Of a stretch of 64,000 nucleotides of DNA, positions 1 through 10,977 are shown piece by piece. This DNA is from Fulvia fulva (taxonomy: Eukaryota > Ascomycota > Dothideomycetes > Mycosphaerellales > Mycosphaerellaceae). The stretch spans positions 3,286,001 through 3,350,000 of the forward strand of contig NC_063021.1 in the NCBI RefSeq assembly GCF_020509005.1, written 5' to 3'. Position 1 is the first letter of the stretch; each line of letters opens with the position of its first letter. Position numbers and translations under genes: made by a program. The notes beneath the pieces are model-generated. The model saw only the letters and a list, made by a program, of their open reading frames with translations. It ran no database searches and was not told where the DNA came from.

Positions 1-1118
1 CTGCAATCTGGATTTGGGCAGCCACAATATCGATTCCAGTAATCTCCTCAGTAATAGTGTGCTCGACCTGGATACGCGGGTTAATCTCAATGAAGTAATG
101 GCGATTGTCCTGGTCGACCAAGAACTCAGCAGTACCAGCATTGCGGTAGTTGGCGTTCTTCGCAAGTCTGACTGCATCGTTAAGGATCGCATCTCTCGTC
201 TCTTGTGGCAGATCCTTGGCAGGTGCCAACTCTACAACCTTTTGATGTCTTCGCTGAACCGAGCAGTCACGCTCGTACAAGTGGACCACGTTGCCGTAGG
301 AGTCTCCAAGAAGCTGGACTTCAATGTGCTTTGGTCGGTAGAGGAATCGCTCGATAAAGACTGTGCCATTGCCGAAAGCTGACTTGGCCTCGGAAGTGGC
401 TCGCTCGAAAGAGTCCTTCAGGTCCTCCTGCTTCCAGACTACACGCATACCACGGCCTCCACCACCGAATGCCGCCTTGATGATGATAGGGAAACCGTAC
501 TCGTCTGTGAACTCCTTTGCGGCCTCGAATCGCTCCACTGGTCCTGGAGTTCCGGGCACTGTCGGGACCTCTGCCTTCGCTGCGAGCGTACGGGCAGAGA
601 CCTTGTCTCCGAGGTCGTTGATCGTTTGCGGTCGTGGTCCAACCCAGATGATACCAGCTGCCTCGACGGCCTTTGCGAATTCGTAGTTCTCACTGAGGAA
701 TCCATAACCCGGGTGGATCTACAAAGCGGTCAGCTAGAAATCAAGTCGTCTTCATCTTAGGCCAACATACCATGTTCACACCGTGCTCCAAAGCGATCTT
801 GATAATCGCATCGCCGGCAAGGTAGGCACCAACAGGCGTGAACTCTCCTCTCTTGCCAATAACGTAAGCCTCATCGGCCTTCTGCCGGTGCATAGAGAGA
901 CGATCCTCATGACTGTACACTGCCACTGTCTGGAGGGACAGCTCGTGTGCAGTACGGAAGATACGGATAGGAATTTCTCCTCTGTTAGCTACCAGGATTT
1001 TGCTAAGCTGCATAATCGAGCTGTTCGCCCGCAGGCGCGAGTGCACAGTGTTGGCATGTTGGTGGGTGTCGCCGTCTGCGTGAGGGGTGCCAAAGTCGCC
1101 GTCCTGTTGCTGCGACAT
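1..1118 (-). CDS. PYC: Pyruvate carboxylase, N-terminal part (runs off the window)
   Basis: Biotin-dependent enzyme that carboxylates pyruvate to oxaloacetate (anaplerosis, gluconeogenesis; cytosolic in fungi). About 355 residues are visible, all from the biotin carboxylase half. Exon 1 is 771-1118 and exon 2 runs from 718 to the window edge; the 52-bp intron 719-770 has gt...ag ends. Seen: [17 protein letters not shown] at the start of the biotin carboxylase fold, [11 protein letters not shown] directly after the splice, the ATP-grasp glycine loop GGGGRGM near residues 201-207, and [11 protein letters not shown] close to the edge. The start at 1118 is preferred over the internal Met (residue 36) because fungal enzymes carry a similar extension ending [10 protein letters not shown]. 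The carboxyltransferase and biotinyl domains lie outside the window. Identification is very secure. Confidence 0.97.
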
Positions 1119-2773
1119 GCTGGGCGGTTGTGTCGTTGGCCAAGATTACTGCCACAGCCCGTCTCGTCCCCAGGGTAGATGTATATGCTCGACGAAGAGC
1201 GTGAGTCAGGCAGATGTGGACTCTGGACGGTGCTCTAGAGAGTTAAAACTGCTGGTCAATGGCAGTGGGACACTTTCTGCTTTGAAGCTGGAGCTCACCG
1301 TAGCAGTGGAGCAAGGCCAGCAAGCTACCGATTGAGCGGGGCAACCCGGCAACTTTGATTGGATCTTCCTCGGCTGACGACGATAAGCTTCACTGCGCTG
1401 TGTCCTGTCGCTGTCTCCGAGAACAATTCGTCGTCGTCGGCTCTAAGCATGCGTGAACCTGCTGGTTATCGTGGAGTGCAGTAGATCGTGGAGAGGACAG
1501 GCTGTAGAAACGAGCACTCGGGTCAAAGTAATGCGGACGAGAAGAGAACACTTCTCTTCGTCTCTATCTTCTTTTTCCAACACCCCTCGTGCCGTCCACG
1601 CCGTCGCCCAGGGTAACCACGCAATTGCTTTTGCCGCTCCAACACAGACAATGACACTCCACCCACCTGCGGCTACGGCACTCTCGGCCACGCACGATTG
1701 TGACGTCGGGATCTGTCCGACCATGAAACACAGGGCTGCACTGAAGCGCCAAGGGGACGACAACGAGCACGCCGAGTCTTGGTGATTTGATCAAGTAAGG
1801 ATCGGATAAGGTCCCGCTCAACCGCCGCAGGAACACAGTCCAGCGCTCTCCACACCAACAAAGGAACGACGCCATCGCAGTACGAGCCAGCGATCGTAGT
1901 CACAGCGTAGTCACAGCGTAGTCACAGCGTTGAGAGAGTCCGGTTGTGTTGTGATGCAGGTGATCGCCAGGCCGCACGCGCGCTACCTGATCTTCAGAGC
2001 GACAGCAAGGATAGCTTGGGATCCCTGTACGAGACCGTGATGATGATGGACTTGCCTGCTGAAGAGTGAAAGCTGCACATGCTGGAACGGTCTGACAGTG
2101 ACATGTGCTCCATCAACACCAGGAAGGTGTCGCCGAGAGAACACCGCGTGAGTCACCTCGTAGACTCAACTCTCCAGACACACGCGGCATAGCCTGCCAC
2201 GTCAATAATGATACCATAGGATCATTCCAGTACATCAATGCATCGATCGCGAGGATGTCCCTCTTGGTCATGTTCTTAAATCGCAGAAGCAAAAACATCC
2301 CACGCCAAGCCCTCAACTTCCCCAACAACAACAAAGCAATCGTTCGACAAACCCCAAGAACACCAAGCTTCCACTACCCCTTGGTATACGCAATGCACGA
2401 CTGATAAGGAGCACTTCTAGCAAGGAAGCAGGACCGACTACATCACAAGGAGGTACCGAATGTTGACCTGTGCCTGTTTTGCAGAAACGCAGCCAAGAGA
2501 TCTTCGTCTAAGCAAGACTTGGATTGGAAGCAAAAGCAAGATTATTCGGACTCGCCTTCTTTCATTATTCTGTCTCTATCCTCTGTCAAAGCCCTGTTGG
2601 TTGAGTCAAGAATCTAGTACTGTACATCCATCCTTCCTTCTTTCCCAACGCCTCACAATGCAATGCCGGTGGGTATCATCATGCCATGCTCTTATCATCA
2701 CCGCTCACGTACTGTTTCACAGAGCTTAATCCATATCCCGCTCAAAACGCCAAAAATCTTTCCCGCCTGCTAA
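1119..2773. other. Intergenic region upstream of PYC
   Basis: No convincing gene. The open frames here are short and share no motif I recognise. The part nearest 1118 is the PYC promoter and leader. At 1896-1928 an 11-bp unit, gtagtcacagc, is repeated three times in a row. The left part of the interval (from about 2400) also holds the 3' flank of the MFS gene, which ends at 2774 on the same strand. Confidence 0.6.
1896..1928. repeat. Tandem repeat, 11-bp unit x3
   Basis: Three perfect head-to-tail copies of gtagtcacagc, about 780 bp upstream of the PYC start codon. It may be a simple minisatellite or a cluster of factor sites; nothing in the sequence decides between these. Confidence 0.8.
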
Positions 2774-4580
2774 CTACGCAGCGGCCATCTCAATCTTCTT
2801 CCCCTTCACGCTCTTCCACTCAAACAGAATAGCGCCGAAAAAGGACACCGCAGCCATCGCGACGCCGACATAGAATGTATCCATGAGGGAATCGTTGTAT
2901 GCCAATCGGACGCCTGCCAGGTACTGGGAAGGAATGACTTGCTGCAGTGTCGTCGCACCGGCATTCATCACCGCCATTGGATCGAGGTCTGGCACGATCG
3001 CCTTGACGTTCTGTAGGAGGCGGTTTGTGAAGACGTTCTGCGCTACACTGATGAAGAGCGCGCCGCCCAGTGTTTGCGAGAACATCACGATGGCCGTGCC
3101 GATGGGGATGTCAGGACCTGGGAGGACTGTTTGGACTGCGATGAGGGTCTGTTGCATTCCGAGACCGATGCCCGCACCGTATAGGACTTGGTAGCCGATC
3201 CACTCGGCGCTGCCGCTGGTGGGTGTGAAGGTCGATAGCATTCCAGCACCGATTGTCATTAGGACACTCGATGCGATGACGAAGGGCGTGTAGTATCCGA
3301 CGTAAGTGATGATGCCTCCAGCGATAAGCGAGAAAATAACCAAGCTCAGGATTGAGGGGATGTTCATGATTCCGGACTTCGTCGCCGATACTCCCTTAAT
3401 GGCCTGGAACCAGATGGGTAAGTAGTATACGAAGATGAAGAAACTCGCTCCCAAGGAGGCGCCGAACCATGCTGCAGAAGCAACGGTGCGGTTCTTGATG
3501 ATCCGAGGCGGGACTGTTGCGTTCTCCTTCTTCCAGACTTGCACGCCGATCCAGATGAGCAGCAGCACCGCGAAGACAACGAGCAGAGCGATGATTCTTC
3601 CGCTGGACCATGGGTATCTGCTTCCGCCCCACTGCAGTGCAAGAAGCAAGCAGATGATCATAGGAAGGAAGATGGTTGTACCAATGATGTCGAACTGTTC
3701 GGCCTTGGACTTCCATCCCACAGCCAGCGACTTCTTTGCTTTGCCTGGTGAGTAGAAGAGCGCGATGAAGAGGATGGTGACCGCTCCAATGGGCAGGTTG
3801 ATGTAAAAGCACCAGCGCCATGACACATGATCTGTGAAGGCTCCTCCCATCAATGGACCAGCGACGGAGGCAATGCCATACATGGCTCCAATGCACCCAG
3901 TATATATTGGGCGCTTGACCAGTGGTACAGTGTTGGCAACAATGAGAATGGCTCCAGAGAAGATGCCTGCAGAACCTAGCCCGGCGACCGCTCTTCCGAT
4001 GATGAGCGCTTCACTGTTGGGTGCTGCTCCGCATAGTGCTGATCCAATCTCGAAAATGGCCAATGCGATGAGATACACCCACTTGATGGAGTAGAAGGTG
4101 TAGAGCTTGCCGAAGAATAGCTGGAACGCGCATGTGGTGAGGAGGTAGCTGCTACCATACCAGCCTACATCGTCGATGGACTGCAGTAATGTCAGTGGAT
4201 GCTCTAATGAAAGTAGGGGCAAAGTTGTATACTTTGAACTGATCTGTGATCTTCGGGATGGCTGTGCTGATGATGGTGTTGTCGAGTGCCATGCAGAACA
4301 CTGATAGACATAGGGCGATGGTGATGAGTGCAAGCTTCATAGCCTTGGGGTACTCGACATCATCGTCATCTGCATGTGCATCGACGTCGACGTTGGGTTG
4401 CTTCTCGGCGGCCGGCATTTCGGGGTCATCGTGTGATGAGGGTTGCAGATTCGCGGTGAGTGCGGCAATGGTGGTCTTCTCGTCAGTACCATCGTGAACA
4501 TCGCTCCTACTAGAATGCGACGCCGAATCGGATGCGACCTTGGTGTCGTCCAGCTTGGACTCTTTGTTGAAGAACTTCAT
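2774..4580 (-). CDS. DHA2-family (14-TMS) MFS drug/toxin efflux transporter
   Basis: Plasma-membrane proton antiporter of the DHA2 type; the substrate cannot be read from sequence. Exon 1 is 4233-4580 (116 codons) and exon 2 is 2774-4180; the 51-bp intron 4181-4232 has gtatac...ctgcag ends. The protein is 584 aa, normal for DHA2. It begins with an acidic, hydrophilic cytosolic tail of about 80 residues, then enters TM1 with the family signature [13 protein letters not shown] (motif D1). [14 protein letters not shown], the loop and TM typical of fungal 14-TMS pumps, follows later, as do many further hydrophobic helices. The reading frame is intact across the splice. No biosynthetic cluster is adjacent, so an export substrate cannot be inferred. 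Downstream neighbour on the same strand side is PYC. Confidence 0.93.
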
Positions 4581-6028
4581 GGCGAGCGTGAAGCTTTTGC
4601 TTAGCCGCGATAGTGTGCGCTTGGTGCCCGGCCCGTCTCACTGGTAAGACGAGAAGCGCGTCGAGGGTCGAGATGGGGATTCCAACAAGTGTGGTGGCGA
4701 CAGGTGTTGTTGATGAATGCCTGCAAGTTCTTGTCGACTTGTTATAAAGCAAAGTGTCGTCGTCAACGGACGGAACCGGACTTTGTGGGCGAGAAATTCC
4801 CGTTCGGGCAGGCAGCCACTGATGAGTTAGCGGGAAGATGGTATCGTTTAAACGAAGAAACATAAATAATAAAAGAGAGGTGCAGCACTGCGAATGCGAG
4901 CCAAGCACCCACCACCTCTCCTGACGAACGAGCGTCGGTGTCTACATACAGCTGGTACGGAGCTATTCGCCCGTGTGTCTGTGGGCAAGAGTGCGCCCGG
5001 GACTAAGGCTGGCTGCATACCGGTCGAGAAGCTGTGCGGTGTGTGTGTCTTTGTTTGCGGCGTTCGTTTGCTCTGTTTATTAGGCCTGTGCCGCCTCAAG
5101 TCATACAGCGCCATCGGCCGGCCAACGCTGGAGTCGCCGCATGTGCTGCGGCATCTCAGCTGCGATACGGTGTGAAGATCGTGTCATCGCCATGCAGGAG
5201 CGTTACGGCGCATTCGCGCCGTAGCAGCACATGTGAACGAGATGGCTCGGCAGTGTGGTGAGCATCATGTGCGGTGTGATTCTGGTGGAATGCAGCTCGC
5301 CTAGCGACAAAGTCAATCAGCAACGTGGTCCACAAACGCCTTGTTCTAGAAGCAAGATTCACAGATCGCGCCTTCTGATTGGTGCAGCACAACGACAGGG
5401 GCACAACGGACACTGGTTGTTCCTTCCCTTTCCTTGTCAATTCCCTGAGCCTATTCCTACTTCAACATGCGCATTGGACATCTCATGGTAAGGACGAGGT
5501 TGCTACAAGATATGTGGAAGGGCAAAGATCCGCTTCTCGGGCGTCATCATTCTCATCAGATCGCTGTTGCTACTCATTCACACCTCTGCGCGCGTTTGTG
5601 GCAGCCAGCTGCAGCCACAACCGCGTCGCTGAATAGTGCGGATGCGAGTGAACGAGACCACGGCACGTGCAGATACGGGTAAGGGATGCAAATGGACCAC
5701 TCCTCCCGTCGGTGAGATATTTGTTCCATGAGCGGCAATAACGAAGATCGCATGGTACCTTGCCAGGCCTACATCGAGGATCGTATCTTTAGTCTCGCAG
5801 ACCCCACCATCGAAAGCAGTACCAAGACGGCATATGGCAGACAAAATGACTGCGAAGGCGACAATGTGTACATCGTCTACAAGCCAATAGTCGAGGGATG
5901 TACTATCCTCCTGAAACTGTGTTCTGATTTCGACCAACACTGCCGAAGAACACGACCAGGACAGCAAGATACCTACAGGCACTGGTCAGCTTCATTCCTG
6001 TCTGGCAACAGCTCAATATGATACTCAC
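4581..6028. other. Intergenic region, no clear gene
   Basis: The first few hundred bases are the MFS promoter and leader. Short overlapping frames occur on both strands between 4850 and 5700, but none has a recognisable motif or a coherent splice structure. The leftmost exon of the tentative membrane protein described at 5900-6330 may extend into the right end of this interval. Confidence 0.5.
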
Positions 6029-6328
6029 GCAGCAGAGGTTCCCAGTCGCTCATGCGGCCTAGCAGACGAGAACGCTCTCGGTATCAGCGTAGAAACCGAT
6101 GCGAATAATAGCAGTATAGCGATGCTCTTCCCGATACTGTCGACCATGCTGGAAAGCGCATAGATTGGTGCTACGAACTTCAGGAGTGCAGACATGATAC
6201 GGACGGTCCATTCCTCGCTCTCGCGATTCTGCTTGCACCACTTCGCGAAGCTCAACGTGCCACTCCGCTTGTACAGATTGTGAACAAATATGATGAGGTC
6301 GAACAAGAAGGGCGACAGGCTCCATCAT
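5900..6328 (-). CDS. Probable exons of an unrecognised membrane protein
   Basis: I do not recognise this protein. A minus-strand frame from about 6328 to 6029 reads like real coding sequence: FDLIIFVHNLYKRSG, then FAKWCKQNRES and a hydrophobic segment GKSIAILLLFASVSTL. It ends at a good donor (gtgagt at 6028). A possible acceptor (tgtag) lies at 5973, giving a 56-bp intron, after which YLAVLVVFFGSVG would form another membrane segment. No start codon or upstream exon could be assigned, and the frame closes soon after. It could be a gene with several short exons or a decaying one. The 62-aa gene at 6525-6766 lies immediately upstream on the same strand. Confidence 0.35.
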
Positions 6329-6524
6329 GCAGTGACCTCAAGCCATGCGCCACAGTGGAGCTTGCAGCTTGGGTGCATGCATTGAGCCAACACACATACA
6401 ATGCTATCCGAGCCCAATAACACTATCTTCCAGCCTCAATATGCAGTCGCCGGGGACTCGGGGATAACAGTAGGCAGAGTTCCCTCGTGCCCCCAAAAGC
6501 TCAACGTTCGAGATCTGCTCGTCC

Positions 6525-6766
6525 TTATCGAGCGTAGACCAGGTTCCTCTCAGGTACAAAGACCATTTGATCTTTGAGGCGATAAGTCCAGGTGTCCTGC
6601 TCTGCGGAATACCGTGCATCCTCGATGGTAGCCGTTATTTTCCCTCTCAATTTGTCGGCGTATCGTACTCTATCGCCTTTCAAAAATTCGGCTGGAAACT
6701 AGTTTATCGTAATCAACAGATGCTGACCAGAGATGTGCTTATAGAGCTTACACGTTGTCTTTTCAT
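6525..6766 (-). CDS. Two-exon mini-protein of 62 aa with a KGDRV motif
   Basis: Exon 1 is 6752-6766 (only five codons, MKRQR) and exon 2 is 6525-6698 (57 codons plus stop). The 53-bp intron 6699-6751 has gtaagc...ctag ends and an internal ttgattac branch-like site, and the phase is preserved. The product contains AEFLKGDRVRYADKLRGKI, then YSAEQDTWTYRL and FVPERNL: a basic, beta-rich layout that resembles small SH3/KOW-like barrels, in which KGDRV starts the first strand. Because exon 1 is so short, the gene is missed by single-frame searches. Function unknown. The splice structure and the protein-like composition support it; an alternative is that only exon 2 is real. Confidence 0.55.
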
Positions 6767-7703
6767 GCTTTTAGGTACGATGGTAGTCATGGTAGCTCAA
6801 TGCTTCAGAAGGTCCGGGTCGCGGTTATACTGTCAGCTCTGGTTCAGGCACTACGGGAGATGACTCGTCGTTGAGATGGTTAGGATCGCTTGCTGGTTAT
6901 CTGGGATCCTGCTGCTATGGATTGAGGGCGACGACACGGATGGCGAGGCAGCCTATCAGGTTATACTCACTTGCGCCCTCGAAGGCGCTGGAGTGGCTAT
7001 GCAGAGCCTGCATGATGAAATGCTCTCAAAACTGCCAATCAGCTTACCGCCGGGACGCTCTCGAATCCAAACGAGACCATAGGCATGCATGACTAGAATG
7101 CAACACATGCTCAGAGAAGGTGCATGTCGCCGCTTCGCCTCCCAACCCGGTACAAAATCAGCGCATCTTGCCGTTTGGCCAACCGCCGACACGAAGAACG
7201 CGGCGCATAGCACGCGCCTACTGTACAATACTCTGTGGACTGCAACAATGGTGATGGCGGTAGCTGTGATTCAGATGTTATAGGTTGTTGATCGTATGGC
7301 AGAAGGTGAAGTTCACGAACCACTGGTGAGGTTGTTTCTTCGGCTTCAGCTGTGGCAAGAACTGCCGAGATCTAGAGCCAACATCCAGCCGCCATCTCCC
7401 TCCTTCTACATCACAACACCATCAGCGAATGTCCATCAATGATCACCAAGAGACAAAGGGCTGATATACGCATCGTCTGTAGTGTTATCCTGCTGCGAAA
7501 ACTGCATGCCTTGTTCTGACAACGTGCAATGACAGCAGCAAGAAGACGCAGAAGCGGAGGTCAACGGTAACGACATTCTCTATACAATCTTCTCTACTTT
7601 CAAAATCGAGTCACACTCAAGATCTGCTAACATTTTGGGGTATCTCTGCATTCCACCGTTAGCCGGACCAGCCAGCGACTCCTCAGTCCACCTCTCAGTC
7701 CCT
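6767..7703. other. Gap with possible minus-strand membrane exon
   Basis: Between about 7270 and 6960 a minus-strand frame includes a hydrophobic run (ITATAITIVAVHRVLYS, then AAFFVSAVGQTARCADF) and nearby gtaagc and gtgagt donors, so a short multi-exon gene is possible. Exon joins could not be resolved. Nothing else is seen in the interval. Confidence 0.25.
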
Positions 7704-8156
7704 CTACCTCGGACTGGTAGCATCATCCAACCACTCCTGCAACTTCCTAATAGACCCACTCCTATGGCGTCGATCACTACTATGCCTCTCACAATGCTCA
7801 AACAACCCACTCAACCTCGGGAAATCCCTCGTACAGCAAGGACACCAGAACGGCCGATCAATATGAGTCGGGAAGTCCATGCTGTCATTCAACAACTCCA
7901 TCCTCGCCTCGGGGTTGACGAAGTCCCTATGGTATCGACACTGGGCGGCGAGACTGTTGAGGGAGACGGTGTCGAGGCCGGACATGCAGGTCATCGACTC
8001 TAGGTGGTAGATCATGTCGGCGTAGGTGTTGAAGTTGAGGTCGCAGCCGAGACAGGGGACTTCGGGTCTCTTGTGTCTGCTGCTGTTGCTCGCGGTGCTT
8101 TGTTTGCGGGAGCGGGACCTGTAAAGGTTTGGGTTTGTTGCTGCGACGAGTGCCAT
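7704..8156 (-). CDS. C2H2-like zinc-finger protein
   Basis: Protein of 150 aa with two putative zinc-binding segments. The first reads VPCLGCDLNFNTYADMIYH, a CxxC followed by a histidine. The second reads FWCPCCTRDFPRLSGLFEH, a CxxC...H segment with a following H. Between them is a helical linker containing MSGLDTVSLN. Such paired fingers are common in small fungal proteins of unknown function. The ATG at 8156 sits directly after a possible 3' splice site (cactcctcag), and a gtaagt donor lies at about 8203, so a 5'-UTR intron is likely. Nucleic-acid binding is a family-level inference. An alternative C-terminus by splicing at agtccgag/gtagag is possible. Confidence 0.65.
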   Translation of the reverse strand: MALVAATNPNLYRSRSRKQSTASNSSRHKRPEVPCLGCDLNFNTYADMIYHLESMTCMSGLDTVSLNSLAAQCRYHRDFVNPEARMELLNDSMDFPTHIDRPFWCPCCTRDFPRLSGLFEHCERHSSDRRHRSGSIRKLQEWLDDATSPR

Positions 8157-8615
8157 CTGAGGAGTGTGAGTTTATGGTCGATGGTTGAGGAGGGTTGAAC
8201 TTACGTTGATGGCTAGAAAGTTGCACTGTCAAGATTTCGAAGCTAATTGCTGTGTAGTCTTCGGTCCAGCCGACGATGATTTTCTTACCGTCAAGGGCAA
8301 ACGATAACGTTCAAGAGATGGATTTGTGGTAAGGAGTGTGTCAATTCAGATTCTGTTGCATGACGACCAGTTGCGCCATGAAAGATTGGTGAATGAGTGG
8401 TTTGATGTAGTCGAAGCACGTTCGGCATATGCTAAGGAGTAGTGTAGATAGTGGAGTGTCTTGACGTCAAACGTACTGGCGTTTGAGAAGGGTTTGTGAA
8501 AAGGTGCTTTCGGTGTGACTTAAGAGAAAAGAGGAGAAGTGCGGATGTTGTTCGAAACGACTTCGATACAATGGTGACAACCATCTAGCCCGTTGCTATA
8601 GTGCGGCGCAGTCGC

Positions 8616-8700
8616 ATGGCAGCAGAGGAGGGATCCCAGCCCGGAGAGATTGTGAAGGTCACGCGACAGTACGACTTCGCTGATGAAGGACAGCAGGTTT
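8616..8700 (+). pseudogene. Short coding-like fragment (Swc5/BCNT-like signature?)
   Basis: From the ATG at 8616 the frame reads EIVKVTRQYDFADEGQQ and then meets gtttgttct, a possible donor. The upstream in-frame bases read VRRSR. The pattern VKVTRQYDFA resembles the signature of bucentaur/Swc5 proteins (xVTRTYxFAGE), but only this fragment is present. No continuation was found. Probably a gene relic; chance similarity is possible. Confidence 0.2.
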
Positions 8701-9662
8701 GTTCTCCAGCCTCAGGGGCTCTGGGGAAAGTCGGGTTGGGCTGAGCCACTGTCATGAGGACGGTAGGGTCAGCCTTATGGCCTTTTGCGTGGTCAGCCAC
8801 AGTCACATTTGTGACGAGCTGGGATGGCTGGTTGGGAAGACACCACGTGACGTCTCATCGCAAGGCTATAAACCAGCCAGAAACAGGTTCACGCCCTTGA
8901 AGTAAGATTGGGAGTAAGACGAGGCGGGAGGCAAGTCAGCTGACTTGCGAGTAAAGAGCAGGGCCTGACTCGCATAGAAACTTGATCTCCACTCGCCAAG
9001 TCGTCTCAGCAGCAACGCTCATCAGGCTCGGGGCCATATAGCGGACCTTCCGGCTGTCACTTCATTTCAGGCAGAGATCTGTTGGCATAAGCACAAGAGG
9101 CTATGGCAATCCCGTGGCCCTATCTCTGAGCTGTCTATAGTGCCAGCCTACTTTCTCACCACTCAGCAGGGGCGGAGTGCAACATCCGGATCTTGTACGA
9201 GGAGCTCTCGCTCTGAGGCTGGTCGGACAGTGCAACCATCGCCCTGGCAACGTCACACTGGAGGCCGGTTGTAGCTTTGTGACCAGCCATGTTCGCTCGC
9301 TTTCGAGCCGGGACGTAATGTCACGGGCTATGCAACATTAACGCTGTGTGGTCTTCTTGGCCGCGGTAGAGCAGGACCATACAGCCCGCAAGGGGGTCGG
9401 CGACTTCACAGGGACCATCAGGCATCGTGGCACTTCCTCAGCCATCTCTTTAGGTTGCCCAGCGGCCAGCCATCTTGGAATTTGATGCAGGCCGGATTCC
9501 AGGCATGTCTAAGCAGTGCCGACAAGGGCTTGAACTCGCTACCACAATCCGGAGACCGGAGACCAACACGATCATTCGGTCATATGGCTTTGCCAAATGA
9601 TAACACACCTCACGCAGCGTCACTCACCTCGTACAAGGCCCGTCCGGATGCAAAAAGATAAT

Positions 9663-9830
9663 GGCTCTACTACGATTCGAACGTAGGGTTTCCGTACACA
9701 ATGCACTTTCGAAGAAGCGACTGATATCAACGAGTTAATTCATAGGTCTACGAATGTAGTTCCTACGCACAAAGGGCCAGCCCAATAGACTCTTTATTGA
9801 CGGACGTGCTAACCACTGCACTACAGAGCC
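9663..9830 (-). tRNA. tRNA-like locus with a disrupted anticodon arm (likely pseudogene)
   Basis: On the minus strand the acceptor stem is GGCTCTG (9830-9824) pairing with TAGAGCC (9669-9663, one G-U pair). The D arm is GTGC...GCAC with an A box, and the T arm is CTACG-TTCGAAT-CGTAG with a perfect B box. Arms TCCGT and ACGGA can form the anticodon stem, but about 95 nt lie between them and no U33 is found where it should be. The overall arms look like a tRNA-Gln type. It may be a tRNA with an unusually long intron, or a tRNA gene interrupted by inserted sequence. The internal sequence contains small inverted repeats (GGGCTGGCCC). Confidence 0.45.
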
Positions 9831-10617
9831 TTGGCCGGTGAAGGAGGCGGTACATTATTCAGACCCAAGTGCTAAGACGATATCGTTCCAAACTGTGCCT
9901 GGCACATATCAATACGACGATACAAATGAACAATGCATGTCAATCGACCATCGACGTTACTCGCGTTGGTATTCATCAGCGACCCGCTTGCCTGCATGTC
10001 GATCACCAGACCCAGACCTGCTCACACATCCCAGGACTCCGTGGAGCATCAAGCACAGACATGCCCAGCATGATCGACATCCGGACAGTTGAACCTTCTC
10101 CCAACCCATCTTGGCTTGCTTGCTTGCTTGCACGCTTGTATGTGCTTAGGATAGCGATTTCCATGGCGACGAGTAACAGTACGCTGGAGCTCGAGCTCGA
10201 CATACATTATGTGGGAAGACAGGCTGAGACTGATGTGGTGCGGACATGATGCAGCTGGTAGGCTTGCTTTGGTTCATCTAGTATACATAGTCGGGAGAAG
10301 CCCTCGGAGTGCCTTCCCATATGTCCTGCCATCGCCATGCTCTCTCTGCAAACGCCCCGAAGCCGTAAGATGAAGTCCGTGAAGTCGTGAGTCTCGAAAC
10401 TGGTTGGCCGTTTCTGAGAATGTGCTGCCGTGACAGGCCGTAAATGCAAAGTCGAGTAGTCGGATGCCGTAGACGAGTGTTCATCGATCTTATCATCGAT
10501 CATGATTCATACTCCTCATAGTCGATATTGTAGCATAGCAGAAGCATCATCGGCTTATCAGCGCCAGTTCGCTTCGTCGCATGTCTTTCATTGTTGTCGT
10601 TGTCTCGTAGTCATCAC

Positions 10618-10977
10618 TCACTCGCGAAACGCAGCCTCAATACGTCCCGACCGGATCGCAACCTCACGCCTCTCGATATCCGGCGAGTTGACCGAGCTAA
10701 CCAGTGGTCGCCTCATCGGATCAACCGAACCCTGGGATGAGAACGACTCGTGACGTGATGCTGATGTGTTGTTGGACAGGAACCTGGTGTCGATGTCCTT
10801 GAGGTTGACTGGGCTGGCGTCGGCCTTGAGGACTGGCGATGGGAGCGATGAGCCAGTGACTGGTGAGAGCTGGAGCCAGGTGCCTGGGAGCATGTTTGGC
10901 GATGAGCTGAGACGGTCGGCTGTGGATTGTGCCTGTGGGCGCTGTGGTTGAGGAGCCCAGAGTTGAGAGGTCGACAT
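10618..10977 (-). CDS. Small Ser/Pro-rich hypothetical protein
   Basis: Predicted 119-aa, low-complexity protein starting MSTSQLWAPQPQRPQAQ, rich in Ser, Pro and Gln, and ending GRIEAAFRE. The ATG at 10977 is chosen because upstream in-frame codons are T-rich leader-like sequence, and a TATAAAG box lies at about 11110 on the same strand. The final codons overlap a good donor (cgcga/gtgagt), so the gene may continue into a further exon near 10250-10510, where open frames exist on the same strand. No domain recognised; disorder is likely. Confidence 0.5.
   Translation of the reverse strand: MSTSQLWAPQPQRPQAQSTADRLSSSPNMLPGTWLQLSPVTGSSLPSPVLKADASPVNLKDIDTRFLSNNTSASRHESFSSQGSVDPMRRPLVSSVNSPDIERREVAIRSGRIEAAFRE

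Larger units (their letters stand above)
8157..10617. other. Gene-poor 2.4-kb region
   Basis: No complete protein gene. It contains a short coding-like stretch at 8616-8700, a tRNA-like locus at 9663-9830 and a small GCTT simple repeat at about 10114-10130. The right end is the 3' flank of the gene at 10618. The sequence at 8820-9450 is GC-balanced and lacks frames of any length, consistent with old transposon or non-coding sequence, but no terminal repeats were found. Confidence 0.5.

Noticed and set aside
4848..5982. Several minus- and plus-strand frames of 60-134 codons upstream of the MFS gene
   Set aside because: Most start without ATG, overlap on both strands and carry no motif or splice structure.
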